Part shown: piece after piece, positions 36,475 to 45,559 of the stretch | Numbering within the stretch: the stretch's first letter is position 1 | Layout of the letters: the number at the start of each line of letters is the position of its first letter | Origin: Pseudomonadota bacterium | Lineage (GTDB): Bacteria; Pseudomonadota; Gammaproteobacteria; Burkholderiales; Gallionellaceae | Assembly (NCBI GenBank): GCA_021782995.1 | Contig: JAJXUI010000010.1 | Span: forward strand, 1-64,000 | Direction of reading: 5' to 3' | Length of the DNA: 64,000 nucleotides | The notes under the pieces: generated by a model | Seen by the model: only the letters and a program-made list of their open reading frames with translations | What the model was told of the DNA's origin: nothing | The model's database searches: none | Translations under genes and position numbers: made by a program

Positions 36475-37149
36475 ATGAACTACGACTTGCAACCCCTGTT
36501 CCTGACGTTCCGGCTCGCAGCTGTGACTACGCTGATACTATGTGTGATCGGCATACCATTTGCTTACTGGATGGCGTACTCCAGAACCCGGTTCAAACCT
36601 GTTGTGGAAGCGCTGGTCAGCATGCCGCTGGTATTGCCACCATCCGTGCTGGGTTTCTACCTGTTGCTGGCATTCAGCCCGCAAAATTTCATTGGCCAAT
36701 TTCTTGAACACTGGATGGGACTGAAACTGGCTTTCAGCTTTGAGGGATTGATCGTTGCGTCGGTAATCTTCAGTTTTCCGTTCATGGTACATCCTGTGCA
36801 GTCAGGGTTTCAGGCCTTGCCTGTTACCTTGCGTGAAGCTGCCTGTACATTGGGCAAGAGTCGTTGGCAGATTTTTCTGCATGTGCTATTGCCCAATATC
36901 AAGCATTCCCTGCTGGCTGGCATTGTACTTTCATTTGCACATACCATCGGTGAATTTGGCGTGGTCATGATGATAGGTGGTAACTTGCCGGGCGCAACCA
37001 GGGTCGCTTCCATAGCGATTTTTGACGAAGTGGAGTCGCTTAATTTCGATGCGGCGAATTTTTATGCGCTGGTGCTGTTTGCGGTCTGTTTTGTCATTCT
37101 GCTTTCCGTATACCTGCTGAATCGCAAGATGCTGATGAAGGTGGGTTGA
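36475..37149 (+). CDS. modB: Molybdate ABC transporter permease
   Basis: A 224-residue inner-membrane permease with about five to six helices. The coupling loop is EAACTLGKSRWQIFLHVLLP, which matches the EAA motif that touches the ATPase, and FAHTIGEFGVVMMIGGNLPG is the ModB signature. It imports molybdate delivered by a periplasmic protein. The stop codon directly abuts the start of modC. No modA gene is seen in the window. Confidence 0.93.
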   Translation: MNYDLQPLFLTFRLAAVTTLILCVIGIPFAYWMAYSRTRFKPVVEALVSMPLVLPPSVLGFYLLLAFSPQNFIGQFLEHWMGLKLAFSFEGLIVASVIFSFPFMVHPVQSGFQALPVTLREAACTLGKSRWQIFLHVLLPNIKHSLLAGIVLSFAHTIGEFGVVMMIGGNLPGATRVASIAIFDEVESLNFDAANFYALVLFAVCFVILLSVYLLNRKMLMKVG

Positions 37150-38034
37150 ATGATAGAAATCGATATCCGGAAAAAACTTCAATCCGCCCGGGGTGAGTTC
37201 ATGCTGGAAATCCAGCTGTCTATTCATCCTTCTGAATTTGTTACCCTGTTTGGCCAGTCGGGCGCAGGAAAATCTACATTGTTACGTTGCCTGTCCGGAC
37301 TCGAAGCGCCTGATGCCGGGTTCATCCGGGTCAATGGCGCAAGCTGGTATGACAGCAAGAATGGCATCATGTTGCCGGCCAGACTGCGCAGGGTAGGCTA
37401 TATGTTCCAGGAGTATGCGCTGTTTCCGAACATGAGTGTACGTGGCAATCTGGAGTTTGCCCTGCGCAAGAAGGCTGACAGGAAGCGCGTTGATGAGCTG
37501 ATCGAACTGATGGGGCTGGGGGAGTTGCAACATCGCAAACCTGCAACCCTTTCAGGCGGGCAAAAGCAGCGAGTGGCGCTGGCGCGTGCCATGGCTTCAG
37601 AGCCGGGATTGCTTTTGCTGGATGAGCCTTTTTCTGCACTTGACCATGATACAAGTATTCGCCTGCAAGCAGAGGTGTTGCGATTGCAGCAACACTTCGG
37701 CATTACCAGCATCATGGTCAGCCATGACATGGGTGAGGTGTACAGATTGTCCCATAGAGTTGCTGTGCTTGAGGAAGGCAGGGTTGCCAGGCTGGGTGCA
37801 CCGGCTGATGTATTCCGTGCCAGTGCCGGCCTGGGTAATGGCAAGTTGAGCTTTGCCGGGGAGGTGCTGCAAATTGAAACGGCTGATGTGGTTTACGCGG
37901 TGACTTTGCTGGTAGGCAATCAGGTTTTTCGAGTCATCGCTAGCGCTGAGGAAGTCAGGCATCTGAAACCGGGTGACAGGGTGATGCTGATGTCCAAGGC
38001 ATTCAATCCTGTGCTACAGTCGGTGACATCCTGA
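37150..38034 (+). CDS. modC: Molybdate ABC transporter ATP-binding protein
   Basis: A 294-residue ATPase with Walker A GQSGAGKS at 35-42, the LSGGQKQRVALARA signature, Walker B LLLLDEPFSALD and the switch histidine in VSHD. The last ~60 residues form one short TOBE-like regulatory domain (FAGEVLQIETADVVYAVTLL). It powers the ModB permease; the two genes have no spacing. msrA begins 20 bases after the stop. Confidence 0.93.
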   Translation: MIEIDIRKKLQSARGEFMLEIQLSIHPSEFVTLFGQSGAGKSTLLRCLSGLEAPDAGFIRVNGASWYDSKNGIMLPARLRRVGYMFQEYALFPNMSVRGNLEFALRKKADRKRVDELIELMGLGELQHRKPATLSGGQKQRVALARAMASEPGLLLLDEPFSALDHDTSIRLQAEVLRLQQHFGITSIMVSHDMGEVYRLSHRVAVLEEGRVARLGAPADVFRASAGLGNGKLSFAGEVLQIETADVVYAVTLLVGNQVFRVIASAEEVRHLKPGDRVMLMSKAFNPVLQSVTS

Positions 38035-38054
38035 ATTTGATGGCGGGAGATGAA

Positions 38055-38591
38055 ATGAGTGTACGACAGGTTGCTACATTGGCTGGGGGATGTTTCTGGT
38101 GTCTGGAGGCCGTTTTCGAGCAGATGCGCGGCATTGAAAAGGTAGTTTCCGGGTATATCGCAGGCGCTATGCCCAATCCAACTTATGAAATGGTGTGTAC
38201 GGGAAACACGGGCCATGCCGAGGCCGTACAGATCACTTTCGATCCGAATGTCGTGAGTTATGGCGAGCTGCTTGCAGTTTTTTTCAGCATTCATGACCCG
38301 ACAACATTGAACCGTCAGGGAAATGACAAAGGCACCCAGTACCGTTCAGCCATTTATTATCATGACAATGAACAGCACAAACAGGCACTGGAATTTTTTG
38401 ATGAGCTAAAGAAACAGGAAGTGTTTGCAAGTCCTGTCGTGACTGAACTGGTTGCTGCTACCGAATTTTTTCCTGCAGAGGAGTATCACCAGCACTATTT
38501 CGAAAGAAATCCGTATCAGGGTTATTGCCAGTTTGTTGTAGCACCCAAGGTTGCCAAGTTCCGGGAATATTTCTCAGCCAAACTCAAATGA
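38055..38591 (+). CDS. msrA: Peptide methionine-S-sulfoxide reductase
   Basis: A 178-residue MsrA that repairs oxidised methionine in proteins. The active-site motif is GGCFWCLE with catalytic C13; HPTT-like and EYHQHYFERNP segments are present. The ATG at 38055 has GGGAG at the right distance, so it is preferred over in-frame starts at 38037 and 38040. No fused MsrB domain. It is convergent with the chloride exchanger gene. Confidence 0.95.
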   Translation: MSVRQVATLAGGCFWCLEAVFEQMRGIEKVVSGYIAGAMPNPTYEMVCTGNTGHAEAVQITFDPNVVSYGELLAVFFSIHDPTTLNRQGNDKGTQYRSAIYYHDNEQHKQALEFFDELKKQEVFASPVVTELVAATEFFPAEEYHQHYFERNPYQGYCQFVVAPKVAKFREYFSAKLK

Positions 38592-38614
38592 GGGCAGGCT
38601 TCAAACACCTCTGG

Positions 38615-40000
38615 TCATGATTGCTGCTGGGCGTTTGCTTCTTTAGCATGTTTGGCTTCCGGCATTTCATGCGGTTTCTGTATGGGCGACAAATCGGCTG
38701 CGGTCGAGCGAAGCATGAAATTGTCAGCCAGGGTTTTATACAGCGGTGTGTGACAAATCATGCGGGAAGTCACGGTAGCAATGATGGCAGAGGCCATCAG
38801 TGGAATGACCATTTCGTGGTTGTCAGTCATTTCCATCACGATCACGAATGCAGTGATGGGCGCCTGTACCACGCCGGAAAAATAGGCGACCATGCCCAGC
38901 AGGATGATGGCGCCTCCTGGTGTGGCGGGGAAGATGGAGGCAATATTGGAACCCAGGCCTGCACCGATTGCCAGGGAAGGTGCGAAAATGCCGCCCGGTA
39001 TGCCGCTGATATAGGAAATGATCGAAGCAAGCATCTTGAGGATGCCGTAGCTGTCTGGCAGTGTTGCCGTTCCTGAAATGATTCTTTGTGCTTCCTGGTA
39101 GCCAGTTCCATATGTGGTGCTGTTTGAAAGCAGGCCGATGATTGCCAGCGTGAAACCGCAGATTGCAGCAAACGAGATGGGGTGCTGTTTGATGAAAGTA
39201 CCGAATTTGCCGGGAAGGCCTTTGGCAGATGCAATCAGGACGCGGCTGAATATTCCGCCCATTACACCTCCCATCACGCCGCATGCAAGTACAGCAAGCC
39301 AGCCGTTGTCGATATCGAGTGAGGCAGAGGTATAACCGAAATAGGTATAGTTGCCCAGCATCGCTACTGAAGTCACGCCGGCAAGGATCACGGCTGTCAG
39401 CACGACGCCGCTGGTTTTTTCCTCAAATGATCGACTCATTTCTTCTATGGCAAAGACAACGCCCGCAAGCGGCGTATTGAAAGCTGCAGCAACACCTGCA
39501 GCGCCGCCGGCAAGAATCAGGCCGCGATCGAGTTCGACCTTGGAAAAGCGTGCAAGCTTGCCCAGGTAATGCATGAATGATGCGCCAATCTGTACAGTCG
39601 GTCCTTCGCGGCCGACAGAGGCGCCTGCCATCAGGCCGACAAGTGTGAGCGGAATCTTGGCTAATGCCAGTTTGAGCGATAAGACGGTATCACGTGAGTC
39701 GCTGTCATGCATTTTCAGGGCAGCGATGGTTTGCGGAATGCCGCTGCCTTGGGAACCTGGAAAATAGCGTCGAGTAACCCAGGCAACCAGGGCAAGTCCG
39801 GCCGGTGTGATGACGAGGGGGAGGTATGGTGAGTATTCAAGCAAACGGTGAAACAGGCTGTTGGCAGCTTCACTGCCTCGAGCGAATTGCACTGCGGCTA
39901 CGCCGATGCAGATTGCGCCAGTCCAGAACAGGATTTGGCGTTGCCAGTGGCGTATGGTGAGCCAGACGTGGGCCCCACGATTGATATAGCGCTTGCTCAA
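38615..40000 (-). CDS. ClC-type chloride/proton exchanger
   Basis: A 461-residue ClC-family membrane protein. The selectivity segments GSGIPQ, GREGPTVQIGA and GIPGGIFAPSLAIGAG are visible. The gating glutamate is that of GREGP, and FAIEEMSRSF holds the internal glutamate used by exchangers of the EcClC type. No cytosolic CBS domains are present. Both glutamates point to H+/Cl- exchange rather than a passive channel; such proteins help in acid stress. The tail after about 435 is polar and not conserved. Confidence 0.9.
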   Translation of the reverse strand: MSKRYINRGAHVWLTIRHWQRQILFWTGAICIGVAAVQFARGSEAANSLFHRLLEYSPYLPLVITPAGLALVAWVTRRYFPGSQGSGIPQTIAALKMHDSDSRDTVLSLKLALAKIPLTLVGLMAGASVGREGPTVQIGASFMHYLGKLARFSKVELDRGLILAGGAAGVAAAFNTPLAGVVFAIEEMSRSFEEKTSGVVLTAVILAGVTSVAMLGNYTYFGYTSASLDIDNGWLAVLACGVMGGVMGGIFSRVLIASAKGLPGKFGTFIKQHPISFAAICGFTLAIIGLLSNSTTYGTGYQEAQRIISGTATLPDSYGILKMLASIISYISGIPGGIFAPSLAIGAGLGSNIASIFPATPGGAIILLGMVAYFSGVVQAPITAFVIVMEMTDNHEMVIPLMASAIIATVTSRMICHTPLYKTLADNFMLRSTAADLSPIQKPHEMPEAKHAKEANAQQQS

Positions 40001-40214
40001 CTTGAAATGGTCGGGTATGAATGGATTTCAGTTTTTGCATTGTAGGCGAGCTTGCAATCGCCAACAAGGCTTGATGGCAATATAGTTGCTGAAATCCCCT
40101 GATGCCCAGCCTCAATTCGAAACATGCGCTCGCCAATCAAGCAGCCGAGATGGCTGATTATTTCATTTATCGGATGCTCGCGATTATTTCTGGCGCGCTG
40201 CCATGTTACCGATG

Positions 40215-41864
40215 CTAGCGGGAGTGCGGGTGGCTCTTGTAGTAATTGATCAGGCTGTTGGTAGAACTGTCATGGCTGTGTATCGGCTGATTGTCTGACA
40301 GTTCTGGCTGGATCGCCTTTGCAAGCTGTTTGCCCAGCTCCACACCCCATTGATCAAATGAGTTCACATTCCAGATGAGCCCTTGAACAAAGACTTTGTG
40401 CTCATAAAACGCCATCAGTGAGCCTAGTGTTTTCGGGTCCAGTTTCTGGATGAGGATGGAGTTGCTGGGCTTGTTGCCAGTGAAAATCTTGTGTGGGAGC
40501 AGCTTGGCGATCTGCTCGTCTGACAAGCCTTCTGCTTTCATTTCCGCTGCGGCTTCCTGGGCATTCTTGCCTTTCATCAGGGCCTCTGTCTGTGCGAAGA
40601 AATTCGCCAGCAGTATCGTGTGATGTTCACCTATGGGGTGTTTGTTTTCATGCATGGCGATATAGTCTGCGGGAATCAGTCTTTCGCTCTGGTGTATCAA
40701 CTGGAAGAAAGCGTGCTGGCCATTTGAGCCCAGCTCTCCCCAGATGATGGGGCCGGTTGCATAATCTACCGGATTGCCATCGCGATCTACACGTTTGCCA
40801 TTGCTTTCCATGTCCATCTGGCGGATGTAGGAAGGCAGCCGTTTGAGATACTGGTCATACGGAATGATGGCATGGGTATCAGCGCCAAAAAAATTGTTAT
40901 ACCAGATACCGATCATGGCCATGATTACAGGCAGATTGATTTCCAGCGGTGCCTTGCGAAAGTGCTCATCCATTTCGAAAGCGCCTTGCAGAAATTCTTC
41001 AAATCGCTTGAAACCTATGGCGATCGCTATCGGCAGTCCGATGGCAGACCAGACGGAATAGCGACCGCCTACCCATTCCCAGAACTCAAACATCAGTCCG
41101 AGGTCGATGCCGAATTTACGCACTTCTTCCGCATTGGTGGATATTGCGACAAAGTGTCGTTCGATTGCGCTTTCGTCCTTGGCTACATTCAGGAACCATT
41201 CGCGGGCGGATCTCGCGTTAGTCATTGTTTCAACAGTTGTAAATGTCTTGGAGGAAATGATGAACAGCGTCGTTTCAGGGTTCAGGTAGCGGTTCGTTTC
41301 AAACAGTTGTGTGCTGTCAATGTTGGAAACAAAATGCATCTTGATATTCGGACGCTGGTAGTCAAGCAATGCTTCTGTCACCATTGCCGGCCCCAGATCG
41401 GAACCGCCGATGCCGATGTTCACGACATCTGTGATCGGCTTGCCGCTGAACCCTTTCCAGGCACCACTTCTGACCGCTTCTGAAAATTTCCGCATACGCT
41501 CAAGGACGTGATTGACGCCGGGCATGACGTCTTCACCTTTGACATAAATGGGGCGGTTGCTGCGATTGCGAAGCGCGGTGTGCAGTACTGGTCGATTTTC
41601 GGTGTTGTTGATGGTTTCCCCAGAAAACATCTTTTCTGTCCAGCCTTTGACATCTCGCTCTTCCGCCAGATTGATCAGTAATCTGATGGTTTCCTTGGTG
41701 AGCCGGTTTTTGGAGAAGTCGAACAGTATGTCATTAAATAGATATGAAAATTCATGGAATCGATGAGGGTTGTCGGCAAACAGGTCGCGCATATGCGTTC
41801 CGCTCATCTCGGCTTGGTGTGTTTGCAGGGCTTGCCAGGAATTCAGTTTGGTGAGGGGATTCAT
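40215..41864 (-). CDS. pgi: Glucose-6-phosphate isomerase
   Basis: A 549-residue enzyme linking glucose-6-phosphate and fructose-6-phosphate. The phosphate-binding region [34 protein letters not shown] and the catalytic segments [34 protein letters not shown] and [10 protein letters not shown] are all intact. It supplies hexose phosphate for glycolysis and for the glycogen branch encoded elsewhere in this window. It stands alone, with ~210 and ~360 non-coding bases on its two sides. Confidence 0.96.
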   Translation of the reverse strand: MNPLTKLNSWQALQTHQAEMSGTHMRDLFADNPHRFHEFSYLFNDILFDFSKNRLTKETIRLLINLAEERDVKGWTEKMFSGETINNTENRPVLHTALRNRSNRPIYVKGEDVMPGVNHVLERMRKFSEAVRSGAWKGFSGKPITDVVNIGIGGSDLGPAMVTEALLDYQRPNIKMHFVSNIDSTQLFETNRYLNPETTLFIISSKTFTTVETMTNARSAREWFLNVAKDESAIERHFVAISTNAEEVRKFGIDLGLMFEFWEWVGGRYSVWSAIGLPIAIAIGFKRFEEFLQGAFEMDEHFRKAPLEINLPVIMAMIGIWYNNFFGADTHAIIPYDQYLKRLPSYIRQMDMESNGKRVDRDGNPVDYATGPIIWGELGSNGQHAFFQLIHQSERLIPADYIAMHENKHPIGEHHTILLANFFAQTEALMKGKNAQEAAAEMKAEGLSDEQIAKLLPHKIFTGNKPSNSILIQKLDPKTLGSLMAFYEHKVFVQGLIWNVNSFDQWGVELGKQLAKAIQPELSDNQPIHSHDSSTNSLINYYKSHPHSR

Positions 41865-42227
41865 AACATTATGTTTATTTTATGTAAATTATTTATTTGG
41901 ATTAGAGTTCAGTCGAAATATAATTTGGTTGCTTGCACGGGATGGCGACGATTTCACTATTCCCCACTTGCAAAATAATTGTCCTCAATTCCATACTTTT
42001 TCAATTGGTTTTATTAAATTTTAAGACAGTTTATGGCCTTTTTTCAGTAAATTCCACTCATAGGTCAAAGGATATAGAGGGAAGCACTAACTGAATAATG
42101 TACATAGGTGTTATGGAGGGGGGAATTGGATGCCTTTGCCCTACGTTTAAGGTATGATTGAGGCGTCCTTGAGGGGTATCTTGCCCTTCTGTTTATAAAT
42201 CTTCATTCATTATCAAGGAAGTTTAGT
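41865..42227. other. Non-coding region between pgi and tig
   Basis: No supported gene. It must hold the leftward pgi promoter near 41865-41930, an AT-rich part, and the rightward tig promoter. A possible sigma-70 site for tig is TTGAGG (42169-42174) with TATAAA (42194-42199), spacing 19, which is longer than ideal. AAGGA just before 42228 is a good ribosome site for tig. Confidence 0.45.
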
Positions 42228-43532
42228 ATGTCGAGCGTTGAAACCCTGGGTGCTTTGGAGCGTCGCCTGAATGCCTCCATTTCACAACAACAAATACTCG
42301 GAGAGGTTAGTGCTCGTATCAAGCGTATGGGCCGTAATGCGAAAGTGGCGGGTTTCCGCCCTGGTAAGGTTCCATACAAGATTCTTGAGCAGCAATATGG
42401 TGCTCAGGCACACCGTGAAGTGCTCGGTGAAGAAATGCAGCGTTCATTTTATGAGGCTGCAAAAGCTAACAATCTGAATGTGGCGGGTTATCCCAATTTT
42501 GAGCTGAAAACACAGGATTTGAATGCGCCGCAGATTGAATACACGGCTACTTTTGAAGTATTTCCTGAAGTTGTGGTTGGGGATGTCAGCAAGCAGGAGG
42601 TGGAGCGGGTAACTTTCACTTTGGCTGACGCTGATATTGATAACACAGTCAGTACGTTGCGTAAGCAGCGTAGTGTGTTTCAGAAAGTGGATCGCGCTGC
42701 TCAAAAAGATGACCAGGTTACAATCGATTTTACGGGGACGCTCAATGGCGAAGTATTCGAGGGCGGAGAGGCTAAAAACTTCAAACTGCAGCTGGGCGCT
42801 GGACGCATGCTGGCTGATTTCGAGAAGGGCGTGACCGGGATGAAAGCGGGTGATACCCATGCTTTCGATATGACATTCCCTGAAACCTACCATGGTAAGG
42901 ATGTGGCAGGCAAAAGTGTCACTTTTACCATCACCATGCACGAGGTCGAAGCACCCAAACTGCCTGATCTGGATGAGGCGTTCATCAAGGGTTTGGGCGT
43001 TGCTGAAGGTACGCTGGATGCATTGAAATCCGAAATTCGCCAGAATCTGCAGGCTGAAGCTGAGCGTCGCATCAATGTGCGCAACAAGGATAATGCCATG
43101 GACGCTTTGCTGAACGCTGTTCAGGTAGAGGCGCCTAAATCCCTGGTGGACATGGAGTCTGAGCGCATCATGCGCCAGACCATGCAGGACATGCAAAGTC
43201 GTGGTATCAAGATTCCTCAGGGAGTGGATCTGTCGGCGAACCTGTTTGCTGATCGTGCGGTCAAACGAGTCAAGCTCGGATTGATACTTGAAGCAATCGT
43301 CAAGCAGCATAATCTTCACGCCAAGCCCGAGCAAGTCAAGAGCTTGATCGATCAGCATGCACAGGGTTATGAGAAGCCTGAGGAAATCATAAACTGGTAT
43401 AAGGCTGACCCATCCCGCATGCGCGATGTTGAAAATCTGGTGCTTGAGGATAATGTTGTCGGCTGGCTGATGAGTAATGCCAAGGTCGTTGACAAGGCAG
43501 TTGAGTTTAATGAGTTGATGGGGAATGCTTAA
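42228..43532 (+). CDS. tig: Trigger factor chaperone
   Basis: A 434-residue ribosome-bound chaperone and prolyl isomerase. The N-terminal ribosome-binding domain has GFRPGKVPYKILEQQYG, a good match to the family's signature loop. The FKBP-like isomerase domain spans about 155-245 (DDQVTIDFTGTLNGEVFEGG), and the C-terminal chaperone arms follow. It is the first gene of tig-clpP-clpX and ends one codon before clpP begins, with no spacing. Confidence 0.96.
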   Translation: MSSVETLGALERRLNASISQQQILGEVSARIKRMGRNAKVAGFRPGKVPYKILEQQYGAQAHREVLGEEMQRSFYEAAKANNLNVAGYPNFELKTQDLNAPQIEYTATFEVFPEVVVGDVSKQEVERVTFTLADADIDNTVSTLRKQRSVFQKVDRAAQKDDQVTIDFTGTLNGEVFEGGEAKNFKLQLGAGRMLADFEKGVTGMKAGDTHAFDMTFPETYHGKDVAGKSVTFTITMHEVEAPKLPDLDEAFIKGLGVAEGTLDALKSEIRQNLQAEAERRINVRNKDNAMDALLNAVQVEAPKSLVDMESERIMRQTMQDMQSRGIKIPQGVDLSANLFADRAVKRVKLGLILEAIVKQHNLHAKPEQVKSLIDQHAQGYEKPEEIINWYKADPSRMRDVENLVLEDNVVGWLMSNAKVVDKAVEFNELMGNA

Positions 43533-44162
43533 ATGATCCAAAGTAACTGGTCGCAACAGGCTACAGATCCGCAAAATCTCGGCATGGTACCGATGGTGAT
43601 AGAAACCAGCGGCCGGGGAGAGCGGGCTTACGATATCTATTCTCGGCTGCTGAAAGAGCGTGTGATATTCCTGGTGGGGCCGATCAACGATGCGGTGGCC
43701 AACCTGGTTGTTGCCCAGTTGCTGTTTCTGGAGTCGGAAAATCCGGAAAAGGATATTTCCCTGTATATCAACTCGCCTGGCGGGTCAATCTCTGCTGGCA
43801 TGGCCATCTATGACACCATGCAGTTCATCAAGCCGAATATTTCGACATTGTGTATTGGCATGGCTGCATCAATGGGCGCATTTTTATTGCAGGCGGGGGC
43901 GAAAGGCAAGCGTTTTGCATTGCCGAACTCGACTGTAATGATCCACCAGCCTCTGGGCGGCTTCCAGGGGCAGGCGTCCGATATCGAGATACATGCCAAA
44001 TATATCCTGACCTTGCGTGAGCGCTTGTACAAGCTGATGGCTGGGCATACTGGCAGGACAGTTGAGGAAATTGCCAGAGATAGCGAAAGGGACAACTTCC
44101 TGAATGCAGCCGAGGCGCAGGAGTATGGCCTGATAGACCAGGTTCTTGAAAAGCGGTTGTAA
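43533..44162 (+). CDS. clpP: ATP-dependent Clp protease proteolytic subunit
   Basis: A 209-residue serine protease that forms the tetradecameric chamber of ClpXP. The catalytic triad is S113 ([12 protein letters not shown]), H138 (VMIHQPLGG) and D187 ([10 protein letters not shown]). The N-terminal ~15 residues are probably a propeptide. Its start directly follows the tig stop codon, and clpX follows after 37 bases. Confidence 0.97.
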   Translation: MIQSNWSQQATDPQNLGMVPMVIETSGRGERAYDIYSRLLKERVIFLVGPINDAVANLVVAQLLFLESENPEKDISLYINSPGGSISAGMAIYDTMQFIKPNISTLCIGMAASMGAFLLQAGAKGKRFALPNSTVMIHQPLGGFQGQASDIEIHAKYILTLRERLYKLMAGHTGRTVEEIARDSERDNFLNAAEAQEYGLIDQVLEKRL

Positions 44163-44199
44163 GATCTGCAACTGGTATTTATTTGTGAGGATCAATTAA

Positions 44200-45462
44200 A
44201 TGTCATCTGATAAAGGCAAAAATGACAAATTGCTGTATTGCTCGTTTTGCGGCAAGAATCAGCATGAAGTCCGCAAGCTGATCGCGGGACCATCTGTCTT
44301 TGTGTGTGATGAATGTATTGCACTTTGTAACGACATAATCAGGGAAGAAGCGCAGGGAGATGATGAAACAGGTAAGCTGGATCGTTCCGACTTGCCAGTT
44401 CCCCGTGAAATCCGCTCCAAGCTTGACGAGTACGTGATTGGACAGGATCAGGCCAAAAAAATCCTGTCGGTTGCGGTTTACAATCACTACAAGCGACTTA
44501 AGAGCAGTGGCACTGCGGATGGGGTGGAGCTGACCAAAAGTAATATCCTGCTGCTCGGCCCGACGGGTTCCGGCAAGACGCTGCTTGCACAAACCATGGC
44601 GCGTTTGTTGAATGTGCCTTTCGTCATGGCGGATGCCACTACCCTGACTGAGGCTGGCTATGTGGGTGAGGACGTGGAAAACATCATCCAGAAGCTGTTG
44701 ATGAACTGTGACTATGATGTTGAAAAGGCGCAGCGCGGTATTGTGTATATTGATGAAATCGACAAGATTTCCCGTAAATCCGACAATCCCTCCATTACTC
44801 GTGATGTATCGGGTGAGGGGGTCCAGCAGGCATTGCTCAAGCTGATAGAGGGCACCAAGGCATCCATTCCTCCTCAGGGAGGACGCAAGCATCCCAATAG
44901 CGAGTTTCTGCAAGTTGATACCACCAATATCCTGTTTATATGTGGTGGAGCTTTTGATGGATTGGATAAGGTCATCCGTAATCGTTCTGAAAAGGCAGGG
45001 ATAGGATTTGGTGCCAGAGTCGTGGCCAAGGATGACAAAAAAGGCGTGGGCGAACTGATGCGTGATGTTGAGCCCGAGGATTTGATCAAGTTCGGATTGA
45101 TACCTGAATTTGTCGGCCGGTTACCAGTTGTGGCTACGCTGGAAGAGCTTGACGAGGCAGCTTTGATCAAAATCCTGACAGAGCCGAAGAATGCATTGAC
45201 CAAGCAATACCAGAAACTCTTTGCGATGGAAGGTGTTGAGCTGGAGTTCAAGGATGGAGTCTTGCATACCATCGCGCAAAAGGCGCTTTCCAGAAAGGCC
45301 GGTGCTCGCGGTTTGCGATCAATTCTTGAACAGGCGTTGCTGGACATCATGTATGAATTGCCGTCAATGGAAAATGTCAGCAAGGTAGTGCTTGATGCAA
45401 GTGGTAGCAATGGTGAGATCAAACCCATCGTCATTTATACGGATACGCCTATAGCTGCTTGA
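44200..45462 (+). CDS. clpX: ATP-dependent Clp protease ATP-binding subunit ClpX
   Basis: A 420-residue AAA+ unfoldase that feeds proteins into ClpP. The N-terminal zinc domain has C14, C17, C36 and C39. Walker A is GPTGSGKT at 120-127, Walker B is [11 protein letters not shown], and the ClpP-contacting IGF-type loop corresponds to GIGFGARV. Order with clpP is the standard one. The next gene, lon, has its own heat-shock promoter. Confidence 0.97.
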   Translation: MSSDKGKNDKLLYCSFCGKNQHEVRKLIAGPSVFVCDECIALCNDIIREEAQGDDETGKLDRSDLPVPREIRSKLDEYVIGQDQAKKILSVAVYNHYKRLKSSGTADGVELTKSNILLLGPTGSGKTLLAQTMARLLNVPFVMADATTLTEAGYVGEDVENIIQKLLMNCDYDVEKAQRGIVYIDEIDKISRKSDNPSITRDVSGEGVQQALLKLIEGTKASIPPQGGRKHPNSEFLQVDTTNILFICGGAFDGLDKVIRNRSEKAGIGFGARVVAKDDKKGVGELMRDVEPEDLIKFGLIPEFVGRLPVVATLEELDEAALIKILTEPKNALTKQYQKLFAMEGVELEFKDGVLHTIAQKALSRKAGARGLRSILEQALLDIMYELPSMENVSKVVLDASGSNGEIKPIVIYTDTPIAA

Positions 45463-45494
45463 TTTTATTATATTTTTATTGAGGTTGTCAGGGG

Positions 45495-45523
45495 CTTGAA
45501 TTGGGGTGCTTTATCCCCATATT
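45495..45523 (+). promoter_or_regulatory. Heat-shock (sigma-32) promoter of lon
   Basis: CTTGAA at 45495-45500, a 14-base spacer, then CCCCATATT at 45515-45523. This closely matches the sigma-32 consensus CTTGAAA with CCCCATNT, in the usual spacing range. The lon start codon is 36 bases after the -10 element, and there is no other gene between. It would make lon heat-inducible apart from the upstream clp genes. Confidence 0.85.
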
Positions 45524-45559
45524 CAATTTCAAACCATTTACTGAAGAAGAATAATTGCC

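Noticed and set aside
42167-42190. Possible sigma-32 promoter before tig (CTTGAG ... CCCTTCT)
   Set aside because: The spacer is only ten bases and the -10 part lacks CCCCAT; compare the far better site before lon.
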